A stretch of DNA of 64,000 nt from Chlorops oryzae (lineage: Eukaryota > Arthropoda > Insecta > Diptera > Chloropidae). Shown here piece after piece: positions 46,041 through 58,282 of this stretch (position 1 is its first letter; each line of letters starts with the position of its first letter). The position numbers and the translations under genes were made by a program. The notes under the pieces are model-generated. The model was not told where the DNA came from, searched no databases, and saw only the letters and a program-made list of their open reading frames with translations. The stretch covers positions 105,458,227 through 105,522,226 of the forward strand of contig CM035807.1 of assembly GCA_020466095.1 (NCBI GenBank). Reading direction: 5' to 3'.

Positions 46041-47107
46041 AAAATAATCTCTATTTGCTCCAGCACTACTTTCATGTTGTTTTCTCTCTTTTCTTAAAAC
46101 CCCTTGAAACGTGAACAAACCTTTTTGCATTTTTTGCCAAAATTATTTGACGCCACAATTTCAACTTTTGCTACAATAAAATTATGATTTTTATTTATTT
46201 TTTCTTTTAACTAGATGTAAATTAAAATTAGTAACTACAGCGCATAAAATAACGTCTAAATACGCTTCTCTTCATATTCTTTTCATTATGTTCTCTCTTT
46301 CATTTGTTTATTCGTTTCCCTGTTTTAAACATTTCAGACATTTTACAATCAGACCTTTTCAATTTCTTGTCATTTTCAAGGTAATATTAAAGGTGTTCTA
46401 AATAGTCAAAAGATTAAATATAGCTCAATTTTTATTTTTCTTTTTCTTCTCATTATTAATTAAAATTTTTTCTTTTGTTTTGTAACTTTAAATTTTTTTT
46501 TTTTTTTTAATTTAAATTTAATACACTATACACGCTTGAAACTTTTTACAGGAGAATAAGACTAAACACTTTCTAGTAAAATTCAAAATAATTCGAAAAT
46601 ATATATGCCTTCTTTTTAAAAGTTTTTTTATTTTTGAAGTCGATCAGCGCATTTCCAATCGAATGCTCCTCAGTAAAATAGAATATTTTGCTTAAAATGC
46701 GACAATTAAATATATATATATATATGTTTTTTAATAAATTTGAAGTTACATTTAAGATACATAGATACATATACATATATTATATACTCATATCGGATTG
46801 TTTTAAGAAATAATATCATTTTTGGCGCTTTTGTTAAAATGCATAAAAACACTTATAAAGAGACTTGATAAAAAGACGGGGGAAAAAAATTTTTTTAAAT
46901 ACATTTTTGGTTAGGAATGTTAAAAAAAACAACCTACAATATTCAAGAACAAAACAAAAAACAAAAACAAAAAAAAAAAACATTGACATAAGCTATCGAA
47001 AATTAGTCCAAAGGCATTTGAACATAAAGCGTAATTAGAGAGAAACGAGAACTCCTTAGGGTCTAAATTTACATTCACATACATAAATACAGTTAAAACA
47101 CTATGAG

Positions 47108-47155
47108 CTGGAAGAGCTGAGCCGAGTCGAGCCGAGCGAGCCGCGCGGAGCCAGG
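47108..47155 (-). repeat. GAGCC-type minirepeat in the FAM107 gene 3' flank
   Basis: A G+C-rich cluster of GAGCCGAG-like units beginning about 16 bp beyond the FAM107 stop codon, in strongly AT-rich surroundings. It would be transcribed as 3' UTR. Confidence 0.6.
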
Positions 47156-47170
47156 ACTACGGACTCGGCA

Positions 47171-47830
47171 TTATTTTAACTCGCTGTGCTGGCCGTGACG
47201 CAGTTTGGCACGAGCATTCAAATACTCTGGATTCACATATTGTTTGTCATCGTCCAGTTCGGCGTCCTGCTGCCGTGCATGATCGTGCTTTTGTGCTCGC
47301 TCCATTATCACACGACTCAATTCGCTCTTCAGTCCCGATGTAGGTGAAGTGTCTTGCGTCTGTTGCTGCTGCAAGTTCTGTTTCTCTTTCTGCTTTTCAT
47401 AGGCACGTTGCAGTTCCGACTTTTGGTTTAGCACTGTCTTACCACTAAATAGGAAACAAACAAACAAAAAACATATTCAACAATTAGGCCCTTCACAAAA
47501 ACAAAAAAACAAAAAAAACAAAAACTACCCGAAGGACTCACATTTTCGTATTGAACTTGAGCTCTCGATGCAGTTCTTTGCGATCTGTCGACTCTAGGCA
47601 CGGATTGATTAGCTTCTTTGGTAATATAAGTCCTTCAGAATCGGTTTGAACACCCGGTGGCGGTGACGACGACATCGACATCATATTCGTCGAATGTTCT
47701 ATCCTGTCTCGATGATGCGATGGCGAATTGTCGCGACTTCCAGCTGCACTGCGACTCAGACTATCAGGTGGAGTCAAGCTGATGCCGCTATCTTCAGACG
47801 ATGCCCGATCCAATGTCGAATATGAAAAGA
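47171..47830 (-). CDS. FAM107-domain protein, 5' partial (Drosophila CG9328-like)
   Basis: Two 3' exons are visible: about 47830 down to 47542, and 47171-47444. They join in phase 2 (donor GTGAGT at 47541, acceptor TTTAG at 47445). The first exon has a Ser/Pro-rich lead (ASSEDSGISLTPPDSLSRS) and then the FAM107 core LILPKKLINPCLESTDRKEL continuing HRELKFN. The second continues GKTVLNQKSELQRAYEKQKE, a QQQQTQ stretch, SRVIMERAQK, and YVNPEYLNARAKLRHG before the stop. FAM107 (DRR1/TU3A) proteins bind actin and act in the cytoskeleton or nucleus. The in-frame sequence upstream of LDRASSED has no ATG, so at least one earlier exon is missing; I could not place it. Possible acceptors lie near 47780 or upstream. 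The intron between the exons is about 97 bp. Confidence 0.85.
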
Positions 47831-48290
47831 AAAACAGATCAAAGAAGAAGACAGGAAAAAGAATTAATTACAAGTCAATGATTTATGGCAACAATGAACA
47901 CAACAATGAAAATTTTTGAAAAGCGAATGGGGCAAGAAGCGCAGAAATTCATCATAAGCCGCAGAAAAAGATCACAGACCAAAAGACTGTGGCGGCCTGC
48001 ACCTATTGTAAGTTCGAAGTAAGCAAAAAAAAAAATATATATATACATACTTATGAATATTGAAAGAGAGGAAAGAAAATAAGGAAAATATTGAAAGGAA
48101 AATAACTTTTGAGGTGAATGGAATTTACGACGATTGACTTTAAATGTCAGACAAAAGCAAAAGTTAATTGAACGAGAGGCGTTCTCCGGTCAGTCACCAT
48201 AGTGGCTGACGCTGAAGATGATGGTGCACATGCGACTGGGATGGCCGAACGAATTACTGTGGATTTGATTGATGGATAGACTCCACACGA

Positions 48291-48314
48291 GTGTGTGTGT
48301 GTGTGTGTGTGTGT
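48291..48314 (+). repeat. (GT)12 microsatellite
   Basis: A perfect GT dinucleotide run upstream of the visible FAM107 exons, probably inside the gene's first intron. Confidence 0.95.
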
Positions 48315-49444
48315 CTATAAAGGCGATGATGAGCTTATTAAGTCGCTTCAGCATAAATATCTTTATCTCCGAAAATTTATCAAAATGACAAAGAAAGCAA
48401 AAAGCTTCTCTCTTTGTTCGCTCGAAATCATTTTGCGAAATCTTGTACCGCTTTCTTTATATTCTTTCATTCTATGTATGTATAACTTGATATGCTTCTT
48501 AAATCACTTAAAGGTAACTCGTCGTATCTAGTCTCTCTATTATCATATTAACCCACTTGTTAGGGCCTCTCGTGAACTTTAACTGGAACGAATTGCACCG
48601 CAGAAGACTGGCGTCGGCTTCAAACGTTGGAGCTTCATACTTCGCTAACAAAGGGAATTCTATTGTCTTTATTTCCTTTGTCGTCACAATTTTCGCTAGA
48701 AAGCTTGACTAAAGTTCAAGCGACATGTTGCAAGACTAGTTTTGTTCTTTAATTAGAGAAGTTTTCTCTTCATGCTTTCTGAAGGCAATTTTTCGCGTAT
48801 GAAACTTAAAAGTGGAATTTTTTTTTATATCAAACGCAGTGTTTTTTTTTTCCAAGGCACAAATTTCAATTTTATGCGTGGCCCCCAAGAGTGCACCAAA
48901 GAATATTTTCTTCTTTATGCTGAAGGAATTTCTTTTATTAAAAGAGGGCATAAAAATCTCCATAAAAATGGCTTTAAGGATTTTGCGGCTTTTTAGAAAA
49001 AAAAAGACGACAAATGGCAACATTCCAAAGAACAATTTCGCCTACTTAGACCAACCATCACAATAGCAAAAAAAAAAAAAAAAAATTGGTTTCCAAGTTC
49101 TATAAAACTAGGTACTTTTTTATTCAACGATTTCGAATTTAATTTAATTTATTTACTGTTGACTTTTTTGTTCTCAGTTTAACAATTTTAAATTTACTTT
49201 CCCTTTCGGCACAATCTTGCACCCATCTTCTGGTTGCACGACTTGAACAAATCGTTGAAGACACTTACAAGATTAAGAAACACTTCAGTTTTTTTTAATA
49301 ACGATATCGTCGAAGACTTCATGGATGATTCTGCCTTGAACGAGGGATTTCCGAAAGGGTTGTCAACTATTATCTCTTTATTATCGTAACAATTCGTTCT
49401 GCCGGAGCTATCTCCCATTGTATTCAAAAAGTGCTTTTTGGGAA

Positions 49445-49715
49445 ATCGTCTAATGAATGCCAGTTTTTCGAAAGGATAAGTACTGCAACATGTTGCCAAG
49501 GTCAAAATTGCTGTTGCTGGGATATTTGGTGTCATTCAATGACTTATATTCTATTTTGAAGACATAATTTAGACGAAATTTTTATTATTTTTCGAAAATA
49601 TTTCTTTCGAAAAATTATAGAAGATATAAGGCAATAATATTGTTCATTATTAGTAACTTTTATGGCTAAAAGAGCACCATGACATGAAAGTCCTTTTGTG
49701 CAGCCCATGTTCCCT
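49445..49715 (-). repeat. Repeat copy 2 (inverted relative to 45783-46040)
   Basis: The complement carries AAGGGAACATGGGCTGCACA, GACCTTGGCAACATGTTGC and ACTTATCCTTTCG in order, matching copy 1. Beyond the shared part, a minus-strand frame continues to 49194 (TMGDSSGRTNCYDNKE) with reasonable composition but no domain I know. Confidence 0.7.
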
Positions 49716-49876
49716 TAGAATAAGTTGAGACTACTTATGAATTTAGGTATTCCAATGGACTAGACACGAAAAGCATGGGGACCCAATATCCTTGCCCCTA
49801 AATCCGTAAGTTTAGTCACCAACAAAGCAGCTGAATATTGCAAATTCACAACAATTGGACTCCAAAAAAATATATT

Positions 49877-50005
49877 CAGCCCGATTCTAAATGTTCCCGA
49901 TGGAAACACACTGGGATTGGAATACAAAATTTGTAAGAATTTCTAACATTTTTAAGCAAAGGTTTTCATATTTTCCCCATGGATTCTTCATTTAGAATAG
50001 GGCAG
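49877..50005. mobile_element. MITE, CAGCCCGATTCT family
   Basis: The left end CAGCCCGATTCTAAATG pairs with CATTTAGAATAGGGCAG at the right. ATT on both sides is a likely 3-bp duplication. About 129 bp, non-coding. Same family as 52569 and 58283. Confidence 0.8.
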
Positions 50006-52568
50006 ATTAATTTACCTAATAAGTCAATTATCAATTTAATTACGCGTCTTTTTTATGGCACTTAAGCTCGATGGGTCAACGTGTCCCTGAAATTCTGTCA
50101 CTCACTGTTTCTAAAGAAATATAGAAAGTATGCTACATGGACAATTCTTTTTCGACAATCACAACAGCCGAACTCACAACGGCCGCACTCACTTTTTAAG
50201 TTTAAGCTCATAATAATTTAAAAAAAAAAAAGGATTTGATTCCGAAGGATTCAAAATTTTGGAATCGCTTAACAACAGTTAAGCACTGATATCACATAAT
50301 TTCAGCTCACAATAATTGTGACGGATGTATTGCCGTGCAAAAATAGAGGCGCAGAATTCTTTTCATTTAAAAAAATTATAAGATCCCGGGAGAAAAGTTT
50401 TACCCTAGAAACTGCTCTCATCCATTTAATTTTTTAATATTGTGATATACGGGAAGATAACTTCGGTCCGACGATTTGCAGGTCCTCTTTGAGTTAGCCC
50501 TTTAAAATGCGATTTCAATAGTAACCTACATACATACAATTAAGAAACGTGGTTTCTGTAGTTCGTCCTGTTCCTCTTAAGTCTTAGTTTTACAGGCATT
50601 GGCCATTTTCAATTCTTATTTTCCGAAATTTTGGGCCGTTATGAGGGAAAACCTCGAGCTTCTTTCGACAACATTGAAGAATGTTGCGGAAAGTAGTTTT
50701 AAAAAAAAATTGATAAATCTATGAACCTTTATCCTTTTCATGAAAACTCTTCATATTCACGTATCAAAGTTCGGCTTACTTTCGAAAATACTCATACGGT
50801 CCGCAATGTTCGCTGAAATTCGAGTGCTCTGCGTTCGCTGCATTTCGACCAAACAAAATTCCACAAATAAATTCAAATTGAATTAAATGACTCAATTGAA
50901 AAAATTCACAACACTTTCACACCGAAACGTGATATTATGAAAATTCGAGAAAAAATTTTTTGACGACTTTTTTCGACACAAAATTATTCGAAACGGCAAC
51001 TGAAACCCGCGTAGAAAGCACCGCACCGAGCACATTAGAGAAAAAGGCAAAACAAATCGATTCAATTCAAATTCAAACGAATTAATTGAATTTAGCGTGT
51101 GTTTTTTTTTTTAGTGGGCAATTTAATTTCACTATTTTTCATTTATTTCAGCCCCTTTTCTGTTATTTTCCTTTCATTTATTTCGTTTTTTCGTAGCACT
51201 TCATGGAGAACAAAAGCTCTCATTGTTGATAAGCCGCTTAAGCCTTTGTCATCGACCACGTCTGGTGTTTGATTCTTTTGCTTTAGAATTGTGCGTGTTT
51301 TTTATTTTTCTAGCTATTCGGACGTTTTGTCCAAAGCCAACTGTCATTTGAAATGCTTTTCATTTTCTCGCCTTTTTCGTTACTTTTTCGTTACTTTTTA
51401 TTGCGATTTCCATTCGAGAAAAAACACGCTGAATTTTTACGACGTCGACGACTGCGACAGTAAAGAGCAAGCAAAGTCGCTTCCAATCCAAACGTTGACC
51501 GACATTTTCCGTTCTAGTCACAGTCACAGACGAACGTTAGTTTTTCGCAATTTTTCCCAACTGTATTTTCTTTTGTTTTCTCTTCGAAATGTGTTACAAA
51601 AAAAAAGGAGTTAAAATAAAATGCGCTAAACTGTTTGTCTATTGCCAGTTACGAACTGTCTGACATTGCTCGACCGATTCTCGCCTACCTGCAGCAACTG
51701 ACAGACAGACAGACAGACAGACATGCCATCGAGTGATACACGAACTTAGCTGCATAATGGGCTATAAAGCTGAGTTCTTTGCTTTCTTCGGTTGGGGTTT
51801 TTTTTTTTCAAATTTTCTTTTTGTGATTTCTTTAAATAGGCTCATGCACACATGCCTTATTGAGCATTGTGTTTGGCGCTGAGAGTTGGCAGCTGCGCTG
51901 GCTGCATTCGCAAAAATCGATAATGTTGCAGAAATTCGCCACATTATGCAATCGAAGCATGGTCAACGTGGGCGGTTGGGCGGTATGCTATGCATAGGTA
52001 TGCAAAACACATGGACAAAGAGATGATGACCTACTTTTGTGTCAATGTTATATTGAAAACGAAAGGAGAAAATCCGGCTTTAAGATTCTTCTTTAAAAAT
52101 TCCACTCATGATGATTAATGCAAATGTTTCGGTTCCTAAAGCAAGAGCAAAATCGAAATTTCTTTGCCTTCATATCACAATAAAAAAATAAAAAAAAACT
52201 CACACATTTACTGCGCAGGTATGACCTTAAGTGTCTACAAAGTTTGTACCATTTTGCAGTAAAAGCAGCCAGCAAACGTTTCAACGGATATCATAATATG
52301 TGGTTTTGTGCAACATTCTGGCGTAAAGGTGTTTAGAATACTTCGTCGACGTCTTCACATTAAGAGTTATTGCGCAAAAGTTTCCCTGAAATGATTGGCC
52401 ATGTGCCAGAATCCATAGCCTTGATCCGCGACCGAAAAAAGGCCTACACTTCCTCGGAATTTAAATTTTCAGTTCATTTTTATAAGATAACCTATCTTCT
52501 CGTAGAGCTTTGAAAAACTATTAGAAAAACTAAATCTTTTAGAACAATTCTTTCTGGAAATAAACATT
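50006..52568. other. Gene-free stretch, possible upstream exons or promoter of the FAM107 gene
   Basis: No gene could be supported. The 50.8-51.7 kb part is less AT-rich and could hold non-coding 5' exons of the minus-strand FAM107 gene, but no splice-joined frame was found. A perfect (CAGA)n run lies at about 51700-51722. Confidence 0.4.
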
Positions 52569-52785
52569 TATCCCGATTCTAAATGCTTTTACCCCTGGGA
52601 ATTTGAAGAAAGTTCTCCCATTCTAAACATACTGGGAACATATACTTATAAAGAGATCAAGGATTTCGAACATTTCTAAGCCTATACAGTATCATCACAT
52701 TCTTTCTTTTATTGACGCCTCCTTTTCCGAGGAGAAGAACTTCTTTCGGAAAAATTCCCGGAGAATATTCATTTAAAATAAGGCT
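52569..52785. mobile_element. Diverged MITE, CAGCCCGATTCT family
   Basis: TCCCGATTCTAAATGC on the left is matched by ATTCATTTAAAATAAGGCTC on the right. CCTGGGAA and TTCCCGG lie inside the arms. An older copy than 49877 and 58283. Confidence 0.55.
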
Positions 52786-53717
52786 CATTATTTAAAGCCT
52801 CAAATTATGGAACTATTCGCCATTCAGCTTCTTATAAAAATTCAAAAATATTCTACAAAATGCGTTCAATCAACTATTTCCCGTAAAGTCCTCGAAATTT
52901 CGATTAAAATAGAAACCATTAGAAACCATTTGAGGTTACTGTACCCAAACGAGGGCACTCAAATCCCTGATTGATCCCCTATTGAAGATCTCATTAAAGT
53001 TTTTTCAATTACCTTGGTTATTTTACCTGATTATACCAATGTTAAAATAAAACGATCAATATTACGCGAATGGTGTCCTTCTTTCGATAAAAAGTGTACA
53101 TTTGTGTCACAAAAAACCCTGTAGAGGTAAGGCTCTTAGTTTGTTGGTGTTGGTCTTAGTTTTTTCTTATAAAAATGACTACTTTTGGGCGGTTTTTTTC
53201 ATTTCATTTTTATAAATAACATGTCAGAATAACTTATAAAACGCAATTGATTTAATAACTTGTAACTCATATAAAACTGGGATCATATCGATTGCACTCA
53301 ATTGAATGCAGCCCTATAATTTCATGAAGACAAATTTGTTTGTTTGTTATTTTCTTGTAATTTTGATTTATTTTTCTTATTTAAATATGGTATAAAGATA
53401 ACTAAAAGAATTAATCAGTACTTTTTGTTTGGCCTCAAATGAGTTGAATTCTAAATTCTGCAACATGTTGCATAAATAGTCCTCAATTAGATCATGTTGC
53501 TATCGTTAAGAAAAGTAGTCTCGCAGGTTTCCGCAAGATCCTTTAAAATAATATCAAACATAGAAGTTTTTCACATTGTTTTTTAACCCTTGAACTATAT
53601 TTTTTATTGATAATAACGATAATGACTAAATTGATATTGTCAATATTTCCCAATGGGCTATTTTGGTCAAGATTCTCTCAAATGCGACTGAAAAATATGA
53701 TCCAATCCATTATTTTT

Positions 53718-53758
53718 TTCCCAACGTTTCGGCAGCCGTATTCCGCCTTCCTCAGGGG
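53718..53758 (-). other. Penelope-like terminal motif / hammerhead-like core
   Basis: The minus strand reads CCCTGAGGAAGGCGG, then GGCTGCCGAAACGTTGGG. CTGAGGA (53749-53755), a short stem (GGCGG with CTGCC) and GAAA (53727-53730) occur in the order of a hammerhead ribozyme core (CUGANGA-stem II-GAAA). Very similar motifs are known near the ends of Penelope-like retroelements. The stem III and cleavage-site part is not evident, so an active ribozyme is not claimed. No reverse transcriptase was seen beside it. Confidence 0.4.
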
Positions 53759-53761
53759 TAC

Positions 53762-53882
53762 ATGTTTATTTATTTTATATTATTTATATTATTTATTTAT
53801 TTATTTATTTATTATTATTTATTTAAGTATTTATTTATTTATTCATTTGTGTATCTATTTATTTATTTATCTATCTATTTAG
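53762..53882 (+). repeat. TTTA microsatellite
   Basis: (TTTA)n with TATT and CTAT variants immediately beside the Penelope-like motif. It may be the simple-repeat end of that element. Confidence 0.9.
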
Positions 53883-55007
53883 GGGTCGTTCAAGTATTAC
53901 GTAAGCACCATTAGGGGAGGAGAGTGTTTCTGATTTGCTTATTTTCGCTATTTTTGATCGTTGTCTTTCAAGAGATTTGTGTGCCTTTTGCTGACAAGGA
54001 AAGAAAGGGGGTATCTATGTGATTGTAATAAATCTTCTTACGTTATACTTGAACTTCCTTTGCTTTTTTGCAGCACGTTCAATACAATTAAACTGAAAAA
54101 TATCTTCACTGGCAAAAGCCTTATTGAAAAGGTTAAACAGTATTACATCCTTCGACCAGCTTCCCTCCAATAGTCATGTTATGTAATTGTCTATTTTAAA
54201 GTTCTCCCTTCGCTGAAGCCCGCAAAAGTTGTTTGTGTCAATTTCTATCCTGACAAGTCATAAAAAAAAGAACATCTACAAAGAAAAACTAAACAAAAGA
54301 AGAAAATTCATTAAATGCATGAAAAGCGCTTTTAGAAATTGTCATCCCGTAAAAATCCCATCCCAAGGATTTTATGTTTTTCCATTAAAGGAAAACATTG
54401 TTTAGGTTCGTCCCTTTTCAAGTAATTTCTCCGATTTTTATTATGTTTTTAATGAGAGTTCTCTGCAACAAAAGGGTATTTTATTGCGAAAGAGATGATG
54501 TAAGCTCGTCCATAAACAAACCCATTCGGCCTCTAATCTGAAATTTCCTTTTCAGTCCCATTCCAGCAGAACTAACTTCAATGTGACATTTTCAAGGACA
54601 TTTCAATAAAATGTATATAACATCCATATACTGATTAAAGCACATACATATATTCACATGTGCATACTATATATCCTTTATACATCCTTCAAACTCTCGC
54701 CTTACTTTGGACAGATTTTCCGAACTCACTCATTGCCGGAGATGATTTTGAGTTTTGTTCTCGTCGCTCGTTGTTCGTTGTTCGTCGTGCGTTCGTGTAA
54801 CATTTTGAGAAAAACCATGACCTAGATAATGCTGTCTACGAACAACAGCACCAGCAACAACAACAACAACAACAACTACAACAGAACATTAGTGTAGAAT
54901 AATAAACGGAACCGAACCGAAGGATAGAAAATGGCGCCGAAAATTATAATCACAAATTGTGTGTATAAAAATTGTGCGAGGGAAATCGTATTAGCAGCAG
55001 CTTCCAG

Positions 55008-55184
55008 ATGATTTCTGCTTTCCTGGGCCCAATTGGCTCCATAGAGAAAATGGCCGCCCGACAAATGCAGATGGCTATGCTTGAAGTTAAAAATCGAAGC
55101 ACAAAAAAAACGGAAAACCCCTCAAAAGAGGTGCCACCAGCGGAAAAATATGTCGAGCAAAAGAGCTGCTGCTGCCGACGATGA
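55008..55184 (+). CDS. Candidate small ORF, 58 residues, Cys-rich C-terminus
   Basis: The frame starts MISAFLGPIGSIEKMAARQ, continues QMAMLEVKNRSTKK, and ends EKYVEQKSCCCRR. Composition, balanced codon use and lack of homopolymers look like a real short protein: a hydrophobic start, a helical middle, a basic stretch and a CCC cluster that could be palmitoylated. The ATG is preceded by CTTCCAG, which could be a splice acceptor ending a 5' UTR intron. An AATAAA-type signal lies near 55927. A longer minus-strand frame overlaps it but is less protein-like. I do not recognise the family; function unknown. Confidence 0.4.
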   Translation: MISAFLGPIGSIEKMAARQMQMAMLEVKNRSTKKTENPSKEVPPAEKYVEQKSCCCRR

Positions 55185-58100
55185 TGCCACTGAAGATTGT
55201 GCACAAAATAGAGAGACACTGTGCTAAAGCAGGAAAAAATGCTTACCGCTTTTTCACTCAAGTCGAAGGAAATTCACGATTTGACGAACGAATTTTTCTT
55301 CTTGAAAAAAAAAAAAAAAATATATAAAACATGCTGAAAGGAGGTTCCAATTTGCTTTGTTGAATTTTCCTCTGTTTCTAGGCACACTCCATGGTTGAGG
55401 AACGTGGTTAAGCACTCAAAGTTTGAAAATATGCTTTGAGCCACTTGTCGAAATGATTGAAACGCAAATGCGTTCTCGACTCTAACTCAAATACTCCGCC
55501 TCAATTTACTAGGCGACCAAAATCTCCAACGAGGATGCCTAAAATCCACACATAAAGGATAAATGTTTGGAAATTGTTCGGAGCCAGGCAAATGTGCGAG
55601 TGTTTCGATGTGAATGTGATTTTGTTTCTGAACATGAGTGTGTATTATTTTATAGTTTCGTGAAAGTCTCCGATGTCATAAAAACGCTCAAATTGTGGGA
55701 CCGCAATCAGCTGGGAGAAGTCTAATAAGTTTGAATGATAACTGCTCGAATTATTTACCTAAGCCCCCTGACAATGAGGACGGGAGTGTAATTTATCTCA
55801 GTGAGAGATAGAACTCTTCTCGGAGAACATTCCAGGCTGAGCACTATAGGAAGGGGCAATAAGAGAAAACCTTTTCAAGTGTATGAACCATCAAGTTTAG
55901 TCAAGTCGAATGTCTCCGAAGGACTAAAATAAAAGGCTTCAAACAAGCAAACATGTTTCCAATGGTCCTTTATTTTCAGAAAAATCTTTAACGCTTCAAT
56001 TTATGCTCAACTGCACACTTTTCGACGTCAAAATTACATCTGGGTTTTTTTTTTCTATTTTTCTCTATATTTTTTTTTTGGATACATATGTAGTTCTTTT
56101 TTCGTGAGGTTTTGTGTCGGAAAAGCTTATCGCACAACGAGACCAATTAATGGCGCCACAAAATTTCGAATCACGCCAAACAAAGCGTTCACTTGGCGAC
56201 TTATCTCAGCGACTTTCGACTTCTTCACCCCTAATTATTGGCATTCCATAATTGGGGATGAATTCCTGTGTGCGCCGAACGAAACAGCGCATGTTGGAAA
56301 GGAAAAAGAAAATTACGAACAAAAAAAAAACCGAGTGAGAGAGCAACACTTGAATACCTTTTCCCAGACATGCTTGGAGCCCACGAATTCAGTTTTTTTT
56401 TTTTGTTTTTGTTGCTCTGTTTACTGTTGTTTTCATAGCAACGTGAGGTTCTTTTTTCATGCCGCCTAACGTCGCTGCTGTTGAATGTTGCACATTGATT
56501 TTTCGTTTCGTGACATAGCAACACGCTAGCACGAGCAGATGTTTCGGACCGATGTGACGTCAGCGGTTTAGCGAAAACATCGATAAATAGATTTCCCTGA
56601 TTTTTCAACAGGATAACAGAAATGTAGCGTAAATGTACCGATTGATTTTATTTCACGCTGTTGTCACGTTTTCTATTTCTATTTCTCGGCCGTTTCTGCT
56701 AATGTTGCGCGCCAATGTTGCTAACAGAGCACATTAGCGTATGAGCAACGAATGAAGACGCGCAGCTGCATACGGCATGTAGGACGATCAACTTGAGATT
56801 TTTTTTGGTTGAAAACTATTTCAAATGGACTCGAATCGAATATATTTGAATGTTTAAAAGATTTAAGCGGATTTCAAGATGACTAACTGCTATTGTTTTG
56901 TTTTGATTTCGAACGGACGTGTGCGCTTAGAAAAAATATAAAAAAAAATTTTTTTAAATACTAAGCAAATGGGAATGAATGAAGCTTTAAAAATAACGAT
57001 GATGACTGCGCGTTAAGTGATTTCGGGTTTTACTCATGCAAATGAATCTTTCGAAATATTTAAGAGGCTGCAATCGATTAAGCAGTCGTCAAGCTTGCGG
57101 TGTTAAGTCTTCATGGCGGAATTCACTTAATTTTCATTTTATTTGATAGTAGTTTTTTTTTTTTGCCTTATCGTTGTTCCCTCCATTATTTTCTGAAAAT
57201 ATCTTTGGCCAGGCGTGAGTGTATTTTTTGGCTTGGCTTGCAGGAAGTGCGTGCCACTGACTGTCTGGCTGCCGGTTCGAGAATGCCAGTTTTGCAGTTC
57301 GTCCGTCCGTTTGCAACATTTAAATCGATTGCACGTCATGTCTGCATGGCAAGCATTTGTCACAAGTGTGCGAGTTTCGCTTTAATGTTGTGGAAATAAT
57401 TGTACGGCGATTGCTTTTCGTTTTTCGATCACGTTGCGAATTTGGAGGCAACCTGTTTAATGCTTCCAATAAAATATTTCCATCCGAAGACCATGTGAGC
57501 GCATTAGGGAAGCGCACTAAAGCGCGATTGTCAAACGAAAATGTTGCCGATAATTTTTTACAAGAAAGTAATTAAGTCAGTTTTGTTGTGACGGCAAACA
57601 GGGAAAGTCGGCATTTAACAAGGAAGTCATGAATTATTATTTTTTTTTTTTGAATATGTTTTCTTTTTTTTAATGGAACTCATAAATTTCCACAAATCAT
57701 GACGTAAAAGGTGCAATAAAATATTTATTTCATCACAAATTAGACAGAAATGGGAGGAAACGCATAAATTTTTATTTGAAAATTTTATATTCGACTATCG
57801 TACGATAGAGAAGTCGGAAAAGTCCAGTCATTGCTTTAATTCAGACCTGTTAAATCCAATTTAAGATTGATTTCTTTAATTTAAGAGACTTTCAATTATT
57901 TTAAATTTATTGTTTCACTATTTGAGCAAACTCCTCCTTTTTTAATAGCGAACTAGTTGGTCCCTATTTTGATTGCAGTTTTTGGTCCCTTGGTTCGGAG
58001 ATTGTTCACTGCAAGAATGCTTATGGAAGACAATAATTAATTTGTTACATATTTTGATAATGTATTCAAGCAAAGTTTGTGAAAACGAAATCCATAAGGA

Positions 58101-58282
58101 AAACACTTTTGCTGATTTATGTTTGGGCCTGCCGTCTGGAGTCACGTCAGAGCAATTTTTACGGATTTGCTGACCGCTGAGTCAAATTTCGGTCTACGTA
58201 TTTATTTGGTTAATTTTTTTTACTAGTTTTTTTTACTATAGTTTTTATTAGTCCGAAGTAATTTTCTGATTGTCTAAATATT
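55185..58282. other. Gene-free stretch
   Basis: No supportable gene or RNA. Overlapping frames at 56.1-56.6 kb and 57.1-57.6 kb run on both strands without domains. A CCTCCAAATTC-type moderate-GC patch at 57.2-57.5 kb is non-repetitive but carries no spliced frame that I can support. Confidence 0.4.

Noticed and set aside
54950..55261. 103-codon minus frame (FSCFSTVSLYF)
   Set aside because: It is the antisense of the more protein-like plus-strand small ORF and lacks any domain.
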